DNA from: Ceriagrion tenellum
Taxonomy: Eukaryota; Arthropoda; Insecta; Odonata; Coenagrionidae
Assembly: GCA_963169105.1 (NCBI GenBank)
Contig: OY720642.1
Location: forward strand, 78,842,716 to 78,906,715
DNA length: 64,000 nucleotides
Direction of reading: 5' to 3'
The position numbers and the translations under genes were made by a program. Below are positions 1 through 9,917 of this stretch, in pieces. Below the pieces are notes generated by a model. That model saw nothing but the letters and a program-made list of their open reading frames with translations, had not been told where the DNA came from and did not search any database. Each line of letters begins with the position of its first letter. Position 1 is the stretch's first letter.

Positions 1-2660
1 CACTTTCTGTTACCTGATGTCGTCCTTATACTGCACGGCTAGTCTCTTTGGGACCATCTCAATGTTTGTAAATTCTCGATTTCATGACTGTCCCACGTAA
101 CAAGGACAACACAGCATGAGCCTTAGGATAGGCGCCTATACCTTTGATGTTAGGTGACTCCCTAGAGGTAACTTATGAACCAACGGAGGAAGATTATGGT
201 CGTGCCGACTATGTAGTTTCCTTGAAATCCTCCTCCTAATGTTTTTGCTGAAATGCTGTGACATTTCTAGGGCACAAATAGTTTATTTCGATTCACCACT
301 TTTTTTTATTCCCTTACCACACCTTCTTATCTGTGGGAAAATGAAATATACTCACAAAAATGTTTAACATAACGATTTGATTTCCAATTAATTATGATGA
401 AAATGAAATTACAAATCGTGATGAATTGTCAAGCGTGCCTGTAAATATCTTTCCGTTAATCTTCGTTCAACGTTAACGGTTATATGAATCTCGCCATTCG
501 TCGCTATAAGTGGGACTTGGAAGAATAAAGTTAGAATCATATTTTAAAATGCCGCTTTTATTAAAAAAATTTTAATTTTTAAATAAATTTTTGTACAACT
601 TTTAAAATTTCAAAAATAAATCTCATAATAATTCTGCAAGTAATAAATGAGGTATTTTTGTATTTATGTCTTACCGTCTTATTGTATCGATTTTATTTTT
701 ATAATCTTTTGATAATGATGACTGTATATGCTACCTCAAATAATGTTGGAGATTTTCAATTTGTCACCTGATGAAAAATTATCGCTTTAAAGTTTTTTTA
801 CGACTATGTCATATATAGATTGCACCTATTAAACTCATACCGTGGCCATACATTTTATTTTTACTGTTAACTCTCTCCTTACCAGTTACTTTACGATTCC
901 CTCTTTCCAGGATATTTTCTGTACATCCAGTGAGTTACTTGTAAGGCGTACTGTTCCTAGGTTACTAGTGTGTAAATTTTCTCTCTTCTGCACGGGAGTC
1001 CTTTTCCTTAAGAACGCCATGGGAATCCACTGCCCATTTCGAGTCAATGCTTCTTTCTCTCCCGTCCCTCTCCTATCCTGCTATGTTCACACACCATTTC
1101 AATCACAATTCCTTTCGCCTTTTCCACATCGCCTTTTTTCCGCTCAAAAACGACCCTCACACCTGCATCCTTGTTTTCGCACCTTTTTTTCCGCTTCTTT
1201 CGAGTCCTTCTAAGTCATTTTCCTCCCCTTTTCCCACGGTTGATTCGCACTTCACCTTTTTTGCTTCCTCAGTCAGCTGCTTGTTTACGTTCGTAAAGTC
1301 GCCGGAAAAACTCCCATTTCTTCTGTTTTTTTTTCCCTCAGAGTCGTTCGTATAGCGTAATGGAACATTTAGAAAGAGTTCTCTAGTTCTCCCTCCATAC
1401 TTAACGTTTCGACTCTTTATATCGTGGAAATGTGCCCGCTTAAAAATAAGGACTTCTCTCTCGTGCTGAGACTGACGAAAATTTGTTTTTGAATTTTCTA
1501 CCGTACGCTTTCCTTTTAAAATAGAGACGACCTTGACTGATTTTTTAAACCGATAACGGCAGATAATTACGCAGTAGTTATCTCCTTTATTCACCCAATT
1601 TTCTCACATCGTTTCGTTAGTTGGAATTTCGGTTTAGTGATGGTAAAAAATGTTTATTATTCCTTGATTTGAACGGAACTTTTATTTAAAAAGTTCTTCT
1701 TCATTATTTTTTCCGACTTTGTCTGGCATTTATTAGTGTCTGGAATTAATATATGTAGGATTTTTTGCATGTTTGAGGATATTATAATCATGGTTTATCA
1801 AATTTCTTTCGAAGGATACAATTTGGTCATCATGATGGTGATTTAACAATGATTTTATAATTAAGTCAACCGATGAAACATTACCACTGATTCTTTCATG
1901 TTTTGGCGTGTCTTATCAGATACGTTCAATATTCTTCTGTTCATTCCTCAGTATTTTGTCGGAACAGCTGCATTATTAATCGTGTGTTTATGTTATTGGT
2001 GAAATTGGATGGCTTCATAATATTGCCGATTTTGCCTGTACTAGATATGGTCCTTCGACTACAGTCTTTTATAGCTACAATAATGCAGCTAATATGATGA
2101 TTACTTGATTTTTCGAGGAGATGTCTTAATCCGAGGTCATTTGGACCATTATGGCGAGAATATGGGTTAGGTGACGTCGAATATGAAAAAAGCGTGTAAT
2201 GACTCAAGTTGTGATGAGAATTATTTTAAGGATGGAGGTAGATTTGCGATTATACTAGTGTTTGAACCAATCTATTGTAAATATGGTAGCCGTGTGGGCC
2301 AAAGTTATATAACCAATTGGAAAAAGGGAGTACCTGTAGATGTAGAATTGCTCTTAATTGAGTAGTACCAATGTGACAAATTTTTAACCTATTACTCTCC
2401 AACTACTACTTTGAAAATAAGGCAATCCTGCTGATTTGAAAAAAACATGTAGAATCGCCATTTAGTCTGGTCCACAAGATTGAACGACACGGGAAAATAC
2501 CCCCAAACTGTAAGATCCTCAAATTGAGCCCCGCGGAAGCGTATGTCAAAAGTCTAATTATGTGGAAAATATTGGCTAATTCTAGGACTCGATTTCTTCT
2601 GCAAAGGACTAGTACTTGATTGACTCAAAAGTTCCATCTTATTATACCAATTCTATTTCA
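1..2660. other. Gene-free AT-rich region
   Basis: I see no recognisable gene or bounded mobile element here. The short open frames around 0.84-1.6 kb lie in a pyrimidine-rich stretch that leaves several frames open on both strands, which is the sign of skewed composition and not of coding. The stretch at 540-620 is almost pure A/T. Confidence 0.6.
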
Positions 2661-2742
2661 TTATTGCATTCTATGGAATCACATTGTATTAAGTCATAAA
2701 GTATATATGTCTATGCTGAGGGGTCCTCGAGGATCCTCACCC
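2661..2742 (+). repeat. Direct repeat unit 1 (pair at 2.7 and 3.2 kb)
   Basis: This stretch recurs, diverged, about 495 bp downstream at 3156-3240. Shared anchors in the same order are 'ATCACATTGTATTAA', then 'GTCTATGCTGAGGGG', then a CGAGGAT block and a CATTCTCC/CGTTCTCTCC block. It is either an old local duplication or two copies of a short dispersed repeat. It has no coding potential. Confidence 0.6.
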
Positions 2743-3155
2743 GTTCTCTCCGACGTCGTTGTCTTTCATTTTTCGTATCTGCATCACCTTCCACCTTTTT
2801 AACTTTGTTGCCTTTAATTAATACCAGCTAATGTCACTCACCCCTCGCGTGTGCTTAACACCCATTTATAATGTGAAAATCTTGAGTAAATTATTTTGAC
2901 TTGTTCCCCAGAAATGCGTACGTTATTCACATGCAGATGGAATAATTATTATGTATAGGAAGTAGTCCAGAGTAAATTCATATCATGTTACACGCCTTGT
3001 CAAGTACTATCGACGTTTCTATGTGCGACTCTGGGTTTCTAATGCCTTGCCGTAGAAATTGAGCGACTTTTACCCTGTTTCCTGTGAGGTCAGGATCCCA
3101 TTAAGGAGGTGATTTAAAATCTTCTCCATAATGATTTTTTAGCCTGTTTTTAATA

Positions 3156-3240
3156 ATTGCATTGTATCGCATCACATTGTATTAAATCGCAAAGTGTATG
3201 CGTCTATGCTGAGGGGCCCACGAGGATAAATACATTCTCC
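3156..3240 (+). repeat. Direct repeat unit 2 (pair at 2.7 and 3.2 kb)
   Basis: Second copy of the unit at 2661-2742, in the same orientation. It shares 'ATCACATTGTATTAA' and 'GTCTATGCTGAGGGG' in the same order and spacing. An open frame runs through it, but this is not supported as a gene. Confidence 0.6.
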
Positions 3241-6200
3241 ATGTCCTCCAGGATGTGCAGAAAAGGGTTTCATTCTTTACTTACAATAAGTCGGAAGCCT
3301 AAATCACGTGCAGTGCTTAAGTCGGGAAATTCAATCGGAAACGCATCAGAATTCCAAGAGACGATAAGCAAGTGTCGCATCGAAACATCGGCATAAATGG
3401 AGAACGGGAGACTGGCTGTGTAATCTGAGGTTGAGTTCATGTTCAGTCGTTCAATGGTAAAGAACTAGTTTGCACATTTATTAATGTAAGATCATGGAAC
3501 CCAGACTCATGGATTTCATTCACCCCAAAGAGAGAGAGCTAGAATTTTCGGAGCGAGGGGACGGGATAATTACTGGCAGAATTTTGAAAAGTTTTCCCGA
3601 CACTTATTCATCCTGTTTTGGTGTTGTAGATGATTTTTACCCTTGCATGTTAATCTCCGGGGTAGACTATTCATCTTCAGTGATTTACTGTGTATCTTTT
3701 GCGAGAATAATTTGCCGGTTTTATTAATGCGAGGCCGGGGGAAAGAGGGAAAAGAGACCTCACATAGATTATTCTGAGAGGTGGAGGAATAAGAGCGGCT
3801 GTAGTTCGTTGTCCTAAAATACACAGCTGTCATTCAGCGTGAATGAAGAAATAAAGTTTTTCAACTGCTATTTATAAGATGCCAGCGACAATAGGTCTTT
3901 GTTGCGTTGTACTGCGGCCATTTTTGCACCATTCCGCTTTCCATGCATCCTTATCTCACTCCGACATCTCTTCCTCTATGACTCCCGAACAATTTCCTTT
4001 TCATCACCTTTCATCTGTTATCGAGATCCTCGAAACAGTTATTTGGAAAACGTTAGTTACTTTCAATCCAGGGCTTATATTGAGGTTGGACATTGATATG
4101 ATGTTAATTATTTTTTGACAAGGTTGAGGGACAGGAAATATTTATTCAAATGTGTTTCCTACTATTTTTCGTCGGTGGTTTTATTGTTCACACACATTCA
4201 GATGAAAATTCATAGCCGTGCTAAGTTATCGTGGCAAAATTTTGTGGCCATTTTCTTAGAGAAGGCTTTAAAATTTTTTATTTTTGAATTTCTATTAGAA
4301 GGCAAAAAATGGTTCCAATTAGGTACAAGTATTTAAGTCGGTTTACTATGAGCTTTGATTAACATTTTGTGTTGGTCCAGACTCTGTTTTTATTCGTAAT
4401 CAAGTGTATTAGTGAGTGAATTTCATCGCAACACATTCGCTTCAGGCTGTCTGAGAATCAAAAAAGAGGTCTTTAGAATGCATTCTTTGATGTTTTAGAA
4501 GCTATTTGGCGAATATGGCTGCCCATCTTTTGAAAGATGCTGACCAGAAAAATACGAGGATGAGAGATGGAAAGAGACGTAATATAAATGAATGGCCAAT
4601 TTAGGTCGTGCAAACCTGCAGAAACAGGAAGTTATGAATACGCTCCTTACAGATGCATGGTGTGTGAAATTCAGGTATTCGACCTAAGTCAATGGCATAA
4701 TGTTTCTTAGAAAGGCAATTGACTTCGTCCGTAACGTAGAATCTCTTCTTTCACAAAAACCAATTGAGCTGTGGATAAAAAGATATGAAGAGGCCTGCCA
4801 TAATTTTTAGTAAACACTCACCTAATATTAAAACTTTGGTAACATTTCTGACCCTTTTTATGCAGCAATTTCATCCTGTACCTTCTGTTGTGTATGGGGC
4901 TGTCACGAATTCTAGAAATGCCGGAAGACATTTCGAAGCTGTTTGAAGGCGAACTCATGCAGGGCTAAAGGGTCGTGAAGGATATATAATAATCGAGAGA
5001 ACCACCCCTGTTTTATCCGGTATTTATTTTTCTTTTCTCGTTCTGGTCTCTTAACTCGTGTGCTGCATTTTTCAGGCTAGCTTTGCGGCTTGGGAGATGC
5101 TAAGAGACGTGAGAAGATTGCTGAGAAAAACCACTGGATTGGTCTATGCGGCGAATGGAATCAAAGCATAGTAACTGTATTCCGGCTGGAAAGCTCATTA
5201 AATAAAATGCAAAAGGGAAAAGGGATTGCCGCGAAGATAGAATGGAAATGTCAAATTGAAAACATTTGAAAGAAATAGGAGCGTTAAATTATTCCATGAA
5301 AATCAGTACCGGGTGTGTGATTTTTAAGGTTTAAAAGTTCAGTCATAAAATTGGAAAGAAAATAATTAACTAAAAATATCTACATTATGGCGATCAACTC
5401 AGTATGTTTACAACAGTTATGGTTAAGAAGTGAATCCATCCATTTGCTTTTGGGTTACAAAACTGGAGAGAGTAGCTGACCTCCTCAGGAGCTGAAGACA
5501 AAAAACCTACGAAATAATGGTGAGCACTAAATGAAAGTGTCCTAAACCAGCATATCTTGATCCACTTTAACTGCTTTTTTCATTATCTTGTGGTTTTAAT
5601 AAACATTTAACGATGAGTATTTTCTTGTTTGAAATTGATATCTTAACCAATTTACCATCCAGGTTCCTCATAAATATATCAAGCAATATCTTCGATCATC
5701 AGAAATTCTTCTCGCCGCTGCTGCTGTTGTGTAATACTCGGCATATCTTTTCGGAAACGATAAGACTTAGTTTGCCAAAAAATGGGTAATGCGGGCCTAA
5801 TTAGGATGGGGAACGAGGGAATGATGGAGTCGAAAAAGAACGTAGATTTAGTAAGTTTGAAATATGCTCAGTCGAGGGGCTAATGACGCGGGCGAAATGG
5901 AAGTGTTGTGGTGATTAAGCCAGCTAACGTTGGCGAAGTGAATTATTGGCCTCGGGGGTCATCGTTGAGGTGGCCCATTCACTTTTCTAAAACGTCTGAG
6001 TCAAATAGCGTTTAAGTGGGTGTTTTTACAGTACAGCCTTCCCAGTTGGGTTGTGACTTCTGACTCAACAGTGGGCTTCTGAAAGAGATCCGAACGGCTC
6101 GGGGGTGATAAGGTTTAAATTTAGAAATTTTAGTGGTGGGTTGGAGGAGTTTAATGATGGAGCGGAATGTCTTTCTTTCGTTGAGCTTACCAAAATTGCA

Positions 6201-6489
6201 AGGGAGGCGTGTTGAGGAAAGACTGAGCCCTATTTGACCTCGGCGGTCGATATACATCGGGCAGATAACACTGCTCTGCATCAAAAATGATGTTTTCAAA
6301 TGAAAGTGTGTTCCTAAATGAATTTTTTGCGCTGAGTTGAACGGTGTAAATCGTTATTTTCTATCACGTCAGGTTTTCGAGAAAATCAAGAATTTGTGTT
6401 TCATAAAGGCCCCGTCTGTATACCATAGTAGGACATGGAAAGTACTGAGCGTTATAAAGGAGTGAATAATGATTGTGTTGTACTCCTAA
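3241..6489. other. Gene-free region
   Basis: Moderately AT-rich sequence with only short, unrelated open frames. I recognise no domain, RNA gene or bounded element. Around 5.7 kb there is a very short GCT-rich run. Confidence 0.55.
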
Positions 6490-6872
6490 GGCCGGTTACA
6501 CTCATGGCGGATTTATAAGCTACGGAGAGTTTACCGTCGCCGCTCACAGAAATGTAGCGTTTACACACAGAGCGGTCAAATCTTCGTCGCCGTCGTACAA
6601 GTCAGATGAATACTTTTGTCGCCATATGGCTCAGAAAGCACTTTGTATAATCTGAAGTGGTCTGAGAGAAAATTCTAGCTTTATTGTTATTCCGTCGTCG
6701 AATGAAGAGGAAAGAACAATAGAAAAACCAATAAATACTCAAGCAACAGTGTTGCACTCACAATAGTCTAACTCGCACTGAGCAAAACAACTCCAAACGA
6801 TCCGTTCAGTGCACAAGGTCTAACTTACTTCAGTCCTTAAAAACTTAAAAATCCTCGTGTGTGCAACCAGCC
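6490..6872. mobile_element. PIF/Harbinger-like MITE (383 bp)
   Basis: The element starts GGCCGGTTACACTCATGG at 6490. It ends with the diverged inverse, reading GGCTGGTTGCACACACG on the minus strand from 6872. The imperfect terminal inverted repeat runs about 30 bp before it fades. It is flanked on both sides by TAA (6487-6489 and 6873-6875), the 3-bp TWA target duplication typical of PIF/Harbinger elements. The inside is non-coding and holds further TTTACAC-like motifs, as subterminal repeats do. It ends 58 bp before the start codon of the broken gene at 6931, so it may have landed in that gene's upstream region. Superfamily placement rests on termini and TSD only. Confidence 0.7.
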
Positions 6873-6930
6873 TAATAGTGTGGTGAACTGAACGGTTTCA
6901 TTAAGTGACAAATTGTGAATTCTGACTGCA

Positions 6931-8589
6931 ATGTCTTCACGTGGCTGCAAAAATGACCCAAACACATTCTGTTACATATGTGGAAAGTACATCTTCAGCA
7001 AACAAAGACTAAACATAAAACCATTCGTCAAAGACGCCTACTTCGCGTATTTTGGACTCGTACTTGGCGATGAAAATAAACCATGGGCACCCCAGAAAGT
7101 ATGTAAGACTTGCATGGAAGATTGAGGTTGTGGATGAATGGAAAAAGAGATAAATTTTCTTTCACTCTTCCAATGGTATGGATGGAACAATTAAACCATA
7201 CAGATGACTGTTATTTTTGTCAGGTTAAAGTGCAAGATTTCAGTGCCAAGAACAAAATTGACATTGTTTATCCACATTTGCGATCCGCAATGAGACCAAT
7301 CAAACATGACGAAAGCCTACCTATCCTTTCTTGTCCATCTTAAACCTGTACATCGCCTCAAATGGAAGTTGAAAGTGATACAACAGACATCAGTGGATCA
7401 GATACAGAAGAGTTTGTACCCAGTGCAAGCGACAATACCCCACATTTATTTAGTCAGACCGCATTGAATGACTTGGTCCGTGATCTTGCGTTACCAAAGG
7501 AAAGCGCTGAACTGCTAGCTTCTGTACTGAGAGACAGACATTTATTACTACCTGGCACAAAAATTTCATGTTACAGATCCCGGGAACAGGAAATTGTTTC
7601 ATTATTTTCTGAAGAAAGGTCTATGATTTTCTGCAAACTTGGTACTTGGTAAAATGGTACATAACTTCTGAATGGAGGCTTTTCATAGATTCTTCGGTAA
7701 CCAGCCTGAAAGGTGTTTTACTCCAAAATGGTAATATCCTTGCTAAATCAATTACATTGAAAGAATCATATGAAAGTTTGCAATTTCTACTGCAGTGTGT
7801 GAATTACTCCTTGTTGGGGTGGGTTTTATGTGGTGACTTCAAAGTTATCAACCTTGTACTGGGACTTCAAATGGGATACAATAAAATGCCTTGCTTCCTG
7901 TGCGAATGGGATAGTTGAGACCGAAAAAATCACTGGCAAAGGAGAAAGTGGCCAACCAGAGGATCCTTGACACCCGGAACAAAGAATGTTGTTAACGTGC
8001 CCCTAATCGAACCCACAAAAGTTCTTCTCCCTCCCCTTTACATTAAATTGGGTATTAAGCTTCAGTTTGTGGGTGCCCTAGACAAGGACAGTGCTTGTTT
8101 TAAATACATATGTAGTGTTTTCACAGAATGACCCAAAATAAGCTGAAAGCAGGTGTTTTTACTGGACCTCAGATCAGGAAATTAATGTGTGACCCGAATT
8201 TTAAGGATACAATGAGCCAAACAGAAAAGCGAGCCTGGCAGAGCTACAAAGATGTTGTGAAAAACTTCCTAGGGAACAGAAGGAGTCCAGATTATAAAAC
8301 AATTGTGAACACCATGCTGGAAAATTTGAGAAAACTAGATTGTAATATGAGTATGAATTTACACTTCCTACATGCTCGCATTGACTATTTTCCAGACTGT
8401 TGTCTTGGATTTTACAGCGAGGAACAAGGAGAACGTTTCCACCAAGATTTAAAAGACATTGAAAGAAGATACCATGGTGGTTGTACTATTAATATGATGG
8501 CAGACTACTGTTGGTCCTTGAAATGGGAAAATACTTCTCAGGCTTATGGAAGAAGTGTTAAAAGAAGAAAATTTTTGCCAATAAAATAA
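6931..8589 (+). pseudogene. Broken copy of a multi-copy arthropod protein family (possible DDE-type transposase)
   Basis: Four consecutive open pieces on the plus strand join into one ~540-residue protein with no introns. The start is the ATG at 6931 and the end the TAA at 8587. Breaks seen: a probable 1-nt deletion near 7120 (after CMED, before LRLW), an in-frame TAA at 7341, a frameshift near 7643, an in-frame TGA at 7916 in place of an expected arginine codon after WDS (CGA to TGA would explain it), and a frameshift near 8120. In order it holds: an N-terminal CYIC...VCKTC zinc-binding region, loosely ZAD-like, then DDCYFC; an acidic Ser/Thr linker; HLFSQTALNDLVRDL; EWRLFIDSS (Asp at 7688-7690); LCGDFKVINL (Asp at 7835-7837) followed by PCFLCEWDS; LPPLYIKLGI; FTGPQIRKLM; FLGN; and SEEQGERFHQD (Glu at 8422 and 8431) with NMMADYCWSLK near the end. 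I know this family as abundant 'uncharacterized protein' copies in arthropods. The D...D...CxxC...E order suggests an RNase-H-like transposase, but that role is my inference. A second copy lies at 29.6-31.0 kb. Confidence 0.8.
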
Positions 8590-8927
8590 AAGGTTAGGCC
8601 ACTAAATCATATCAATTGTTATTACTTATTGTAAAATGTACTCGCTCTCTGTTTATAATTACAGGATTCTAATATACGCCTAGTTTATAACCATGACAAT
8701 GATCTTGAAGAGGGCTATAAATATATGCCGGTAATGGATGAATAAGAAAATTTTGTTTTGATTTTTAAAAAAATCTGGACGTGATAGAAGAAAACTGATT
8801 ACACATTTGGAATCAGCATCTAAAAATTAGGGGGAAACGATAGTCAAAACCAAAACATCAAAAAAATTTTTTCAAAATGCAGAGCAGTGTAATGGAAGGA
8901 CTATATAATATACTCAAATAACATTGT
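8590..8927. other. 3' flank of the broken gene
   Basis: AT-rich stretch between the stop codon of the pseudogene and the next MITE. It may be the old 3' untranslated part of the family copy, since a short open run around 8770-8880 resembles decayed coding sequence. No terminal inverted repeat matching the upstream flank of the pseudogene was seen. Confidence 0.35.
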
Positions 8928-8930
8928 TAA

Positions 8931-9127
8931 GGCCGCTTTACACGGTATATTTTACTTGCAAAATCTTGAACTCTTGCCTGAGGAAAAAAGTACCGTGTGA
9001 AGCGGCTAATTGAATGATTGCCTGAATGACTGAATGGGAAATAGAACCTGCTCTAATTACATTCATGTCCTTGTACATTTTATAATTCATTCGTTTGTAC
9101 AATAAAATGTACCGTGTAAAGCGACCA
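8931..9127. mobile_element. PIF/Harbinger-like MITE (197 bp)
   Basis: It begins GGCCGCTTTACACGGTA and ends TACCGTGTAAAGCGACCA, so the terminal inverted repeats match over about 26 bp with a few mismatches. TAA flanks both ends (8928-8930 and 9128-9130), which fits a PIF/Harbinger 3-bp duplication. A third, inverted copy of the end sequence (TACCGTGTGAAGCGGCT) sits inside at 8991-9007. A 9-bp inverted pair, ACATTTTAT and ATAAAATGT, lies in the right half. It is non-coding and starts about 340 bp after the broken gene at 6931-8589. Confidence 0.8.
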
Positions 9128-9130
9128 TAA

Positions 9131-9736
9131 GGGAGGAATAAAAAGTGACGGCAAGGGGACCAAAATGTGAGAGGATCGCATCTTTCTGTTTTTTTTGGGG
9201 GGGTCAGAGGGGAGCGTAGTCATTCCAAGTCCTATTCAATCAGGCATGACGACTCACATTCTGCTATTAGATGAAGGCTTTAATGTGTATCTCAAAAACT
9301 GTTTATATTTCTTTAGTTTACGGAGCAAAAATGATATTCTTAAGGGAAGGAAGGTGAATGAGGAAGTTATCGGCAGTTGAGAAAGGAAAGGAAACTTAGG
9401 GTAGAAAAGAATGAAATAGAGAAAGCAGTTGTAATGGGTAGCAGTAGGTGAGGGGATAATGAAGGTCATGGAGAAGGTAAGATAGGCTAAGTAAGCAGTC
9501 AATTGAAAGACAGGATTGAATGAGGTCGTTATGGATTAAATGAAGAGTAGTTGGTTGTTGTGTGTACCGAAGAAAGAAATCGGAGTTAGGGGGCTGAGCA
9601 TAAATTGGTTTTACTTTCTCGTATCTCAGTTACTATCTTAGAATGATATGTAAACGTCAAAATACGTCGATAATCTGTTAAATACTATTTTAAGAAATAC
9701 TCTGTGGTTTCAGGCTTGACGGAGTGGAATCGGGAC
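9131..9736. other. Gene-free region with a short T/G homopolymer
   Basis: Contains a T-run followed by a G-run at about 9190-9207 and purine-rich sequence around 9340-9490. The opposing open frames here reflect that skew. No gene seen. Confidence 0.5.
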
Positions 9737-9917
9737 ATAGCTAAGTATGAAAAAAATAGGCAACTTCCGCTGTGATAAATTTATTCCGAAGGGTTTTGCT
9801 TTTTTCCAGCATCTTCAGGTGATGACAGCATCTTCACCTGAAGTTGTTGTAAAAAGCGAAACTGGTCGGAATAAATTTATCACAGTGGAAGTGGCCTATT
9901 TTTTCATACTTAGTTAT
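9737..9917. repeat. 181-bp foldback, possibly inverted Penelope-like tails
   Basis: Two arms of about 85-90 bp (9737-9823 and 9830-9917) are inverted copies at roughly 85% identity. The left arm runs in from ATAGCTAAGTATGAAA and the right arm runs out to TTTCATACTTAGTTAT. The centre is a tighter palindrome, CTTCAGGTGA (9813-9822) with TCACCTGAAG (9834-9843). Reading outward, each arm has a CCTGAAG motif, then AGCRAAAC, then a long AT-containing tail. The order resembles the 3' tails of Penelope-like elements and matches the geometry of the foldbacks at 42.0 and 50.7-51.4 kb. No target-site duplication was found. The open frame through it is incidental. Confidence 0.7.

Noticed and set aside
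842..1594. Overlapping 100-145 residue frames on both strands
   Set aside because: Composition skew keeps several frames open. There are no motifs and no splice or start context that favours one of them.
6490..9127. One large Harbinger transposon enclosing the broken gene
   Set aside because: The outermost ends (GGCCGGTTACACTC and TGGTCGCTTTACACGG) match each other less well than each matches its own partner, and each MITE has its own TAA pair.
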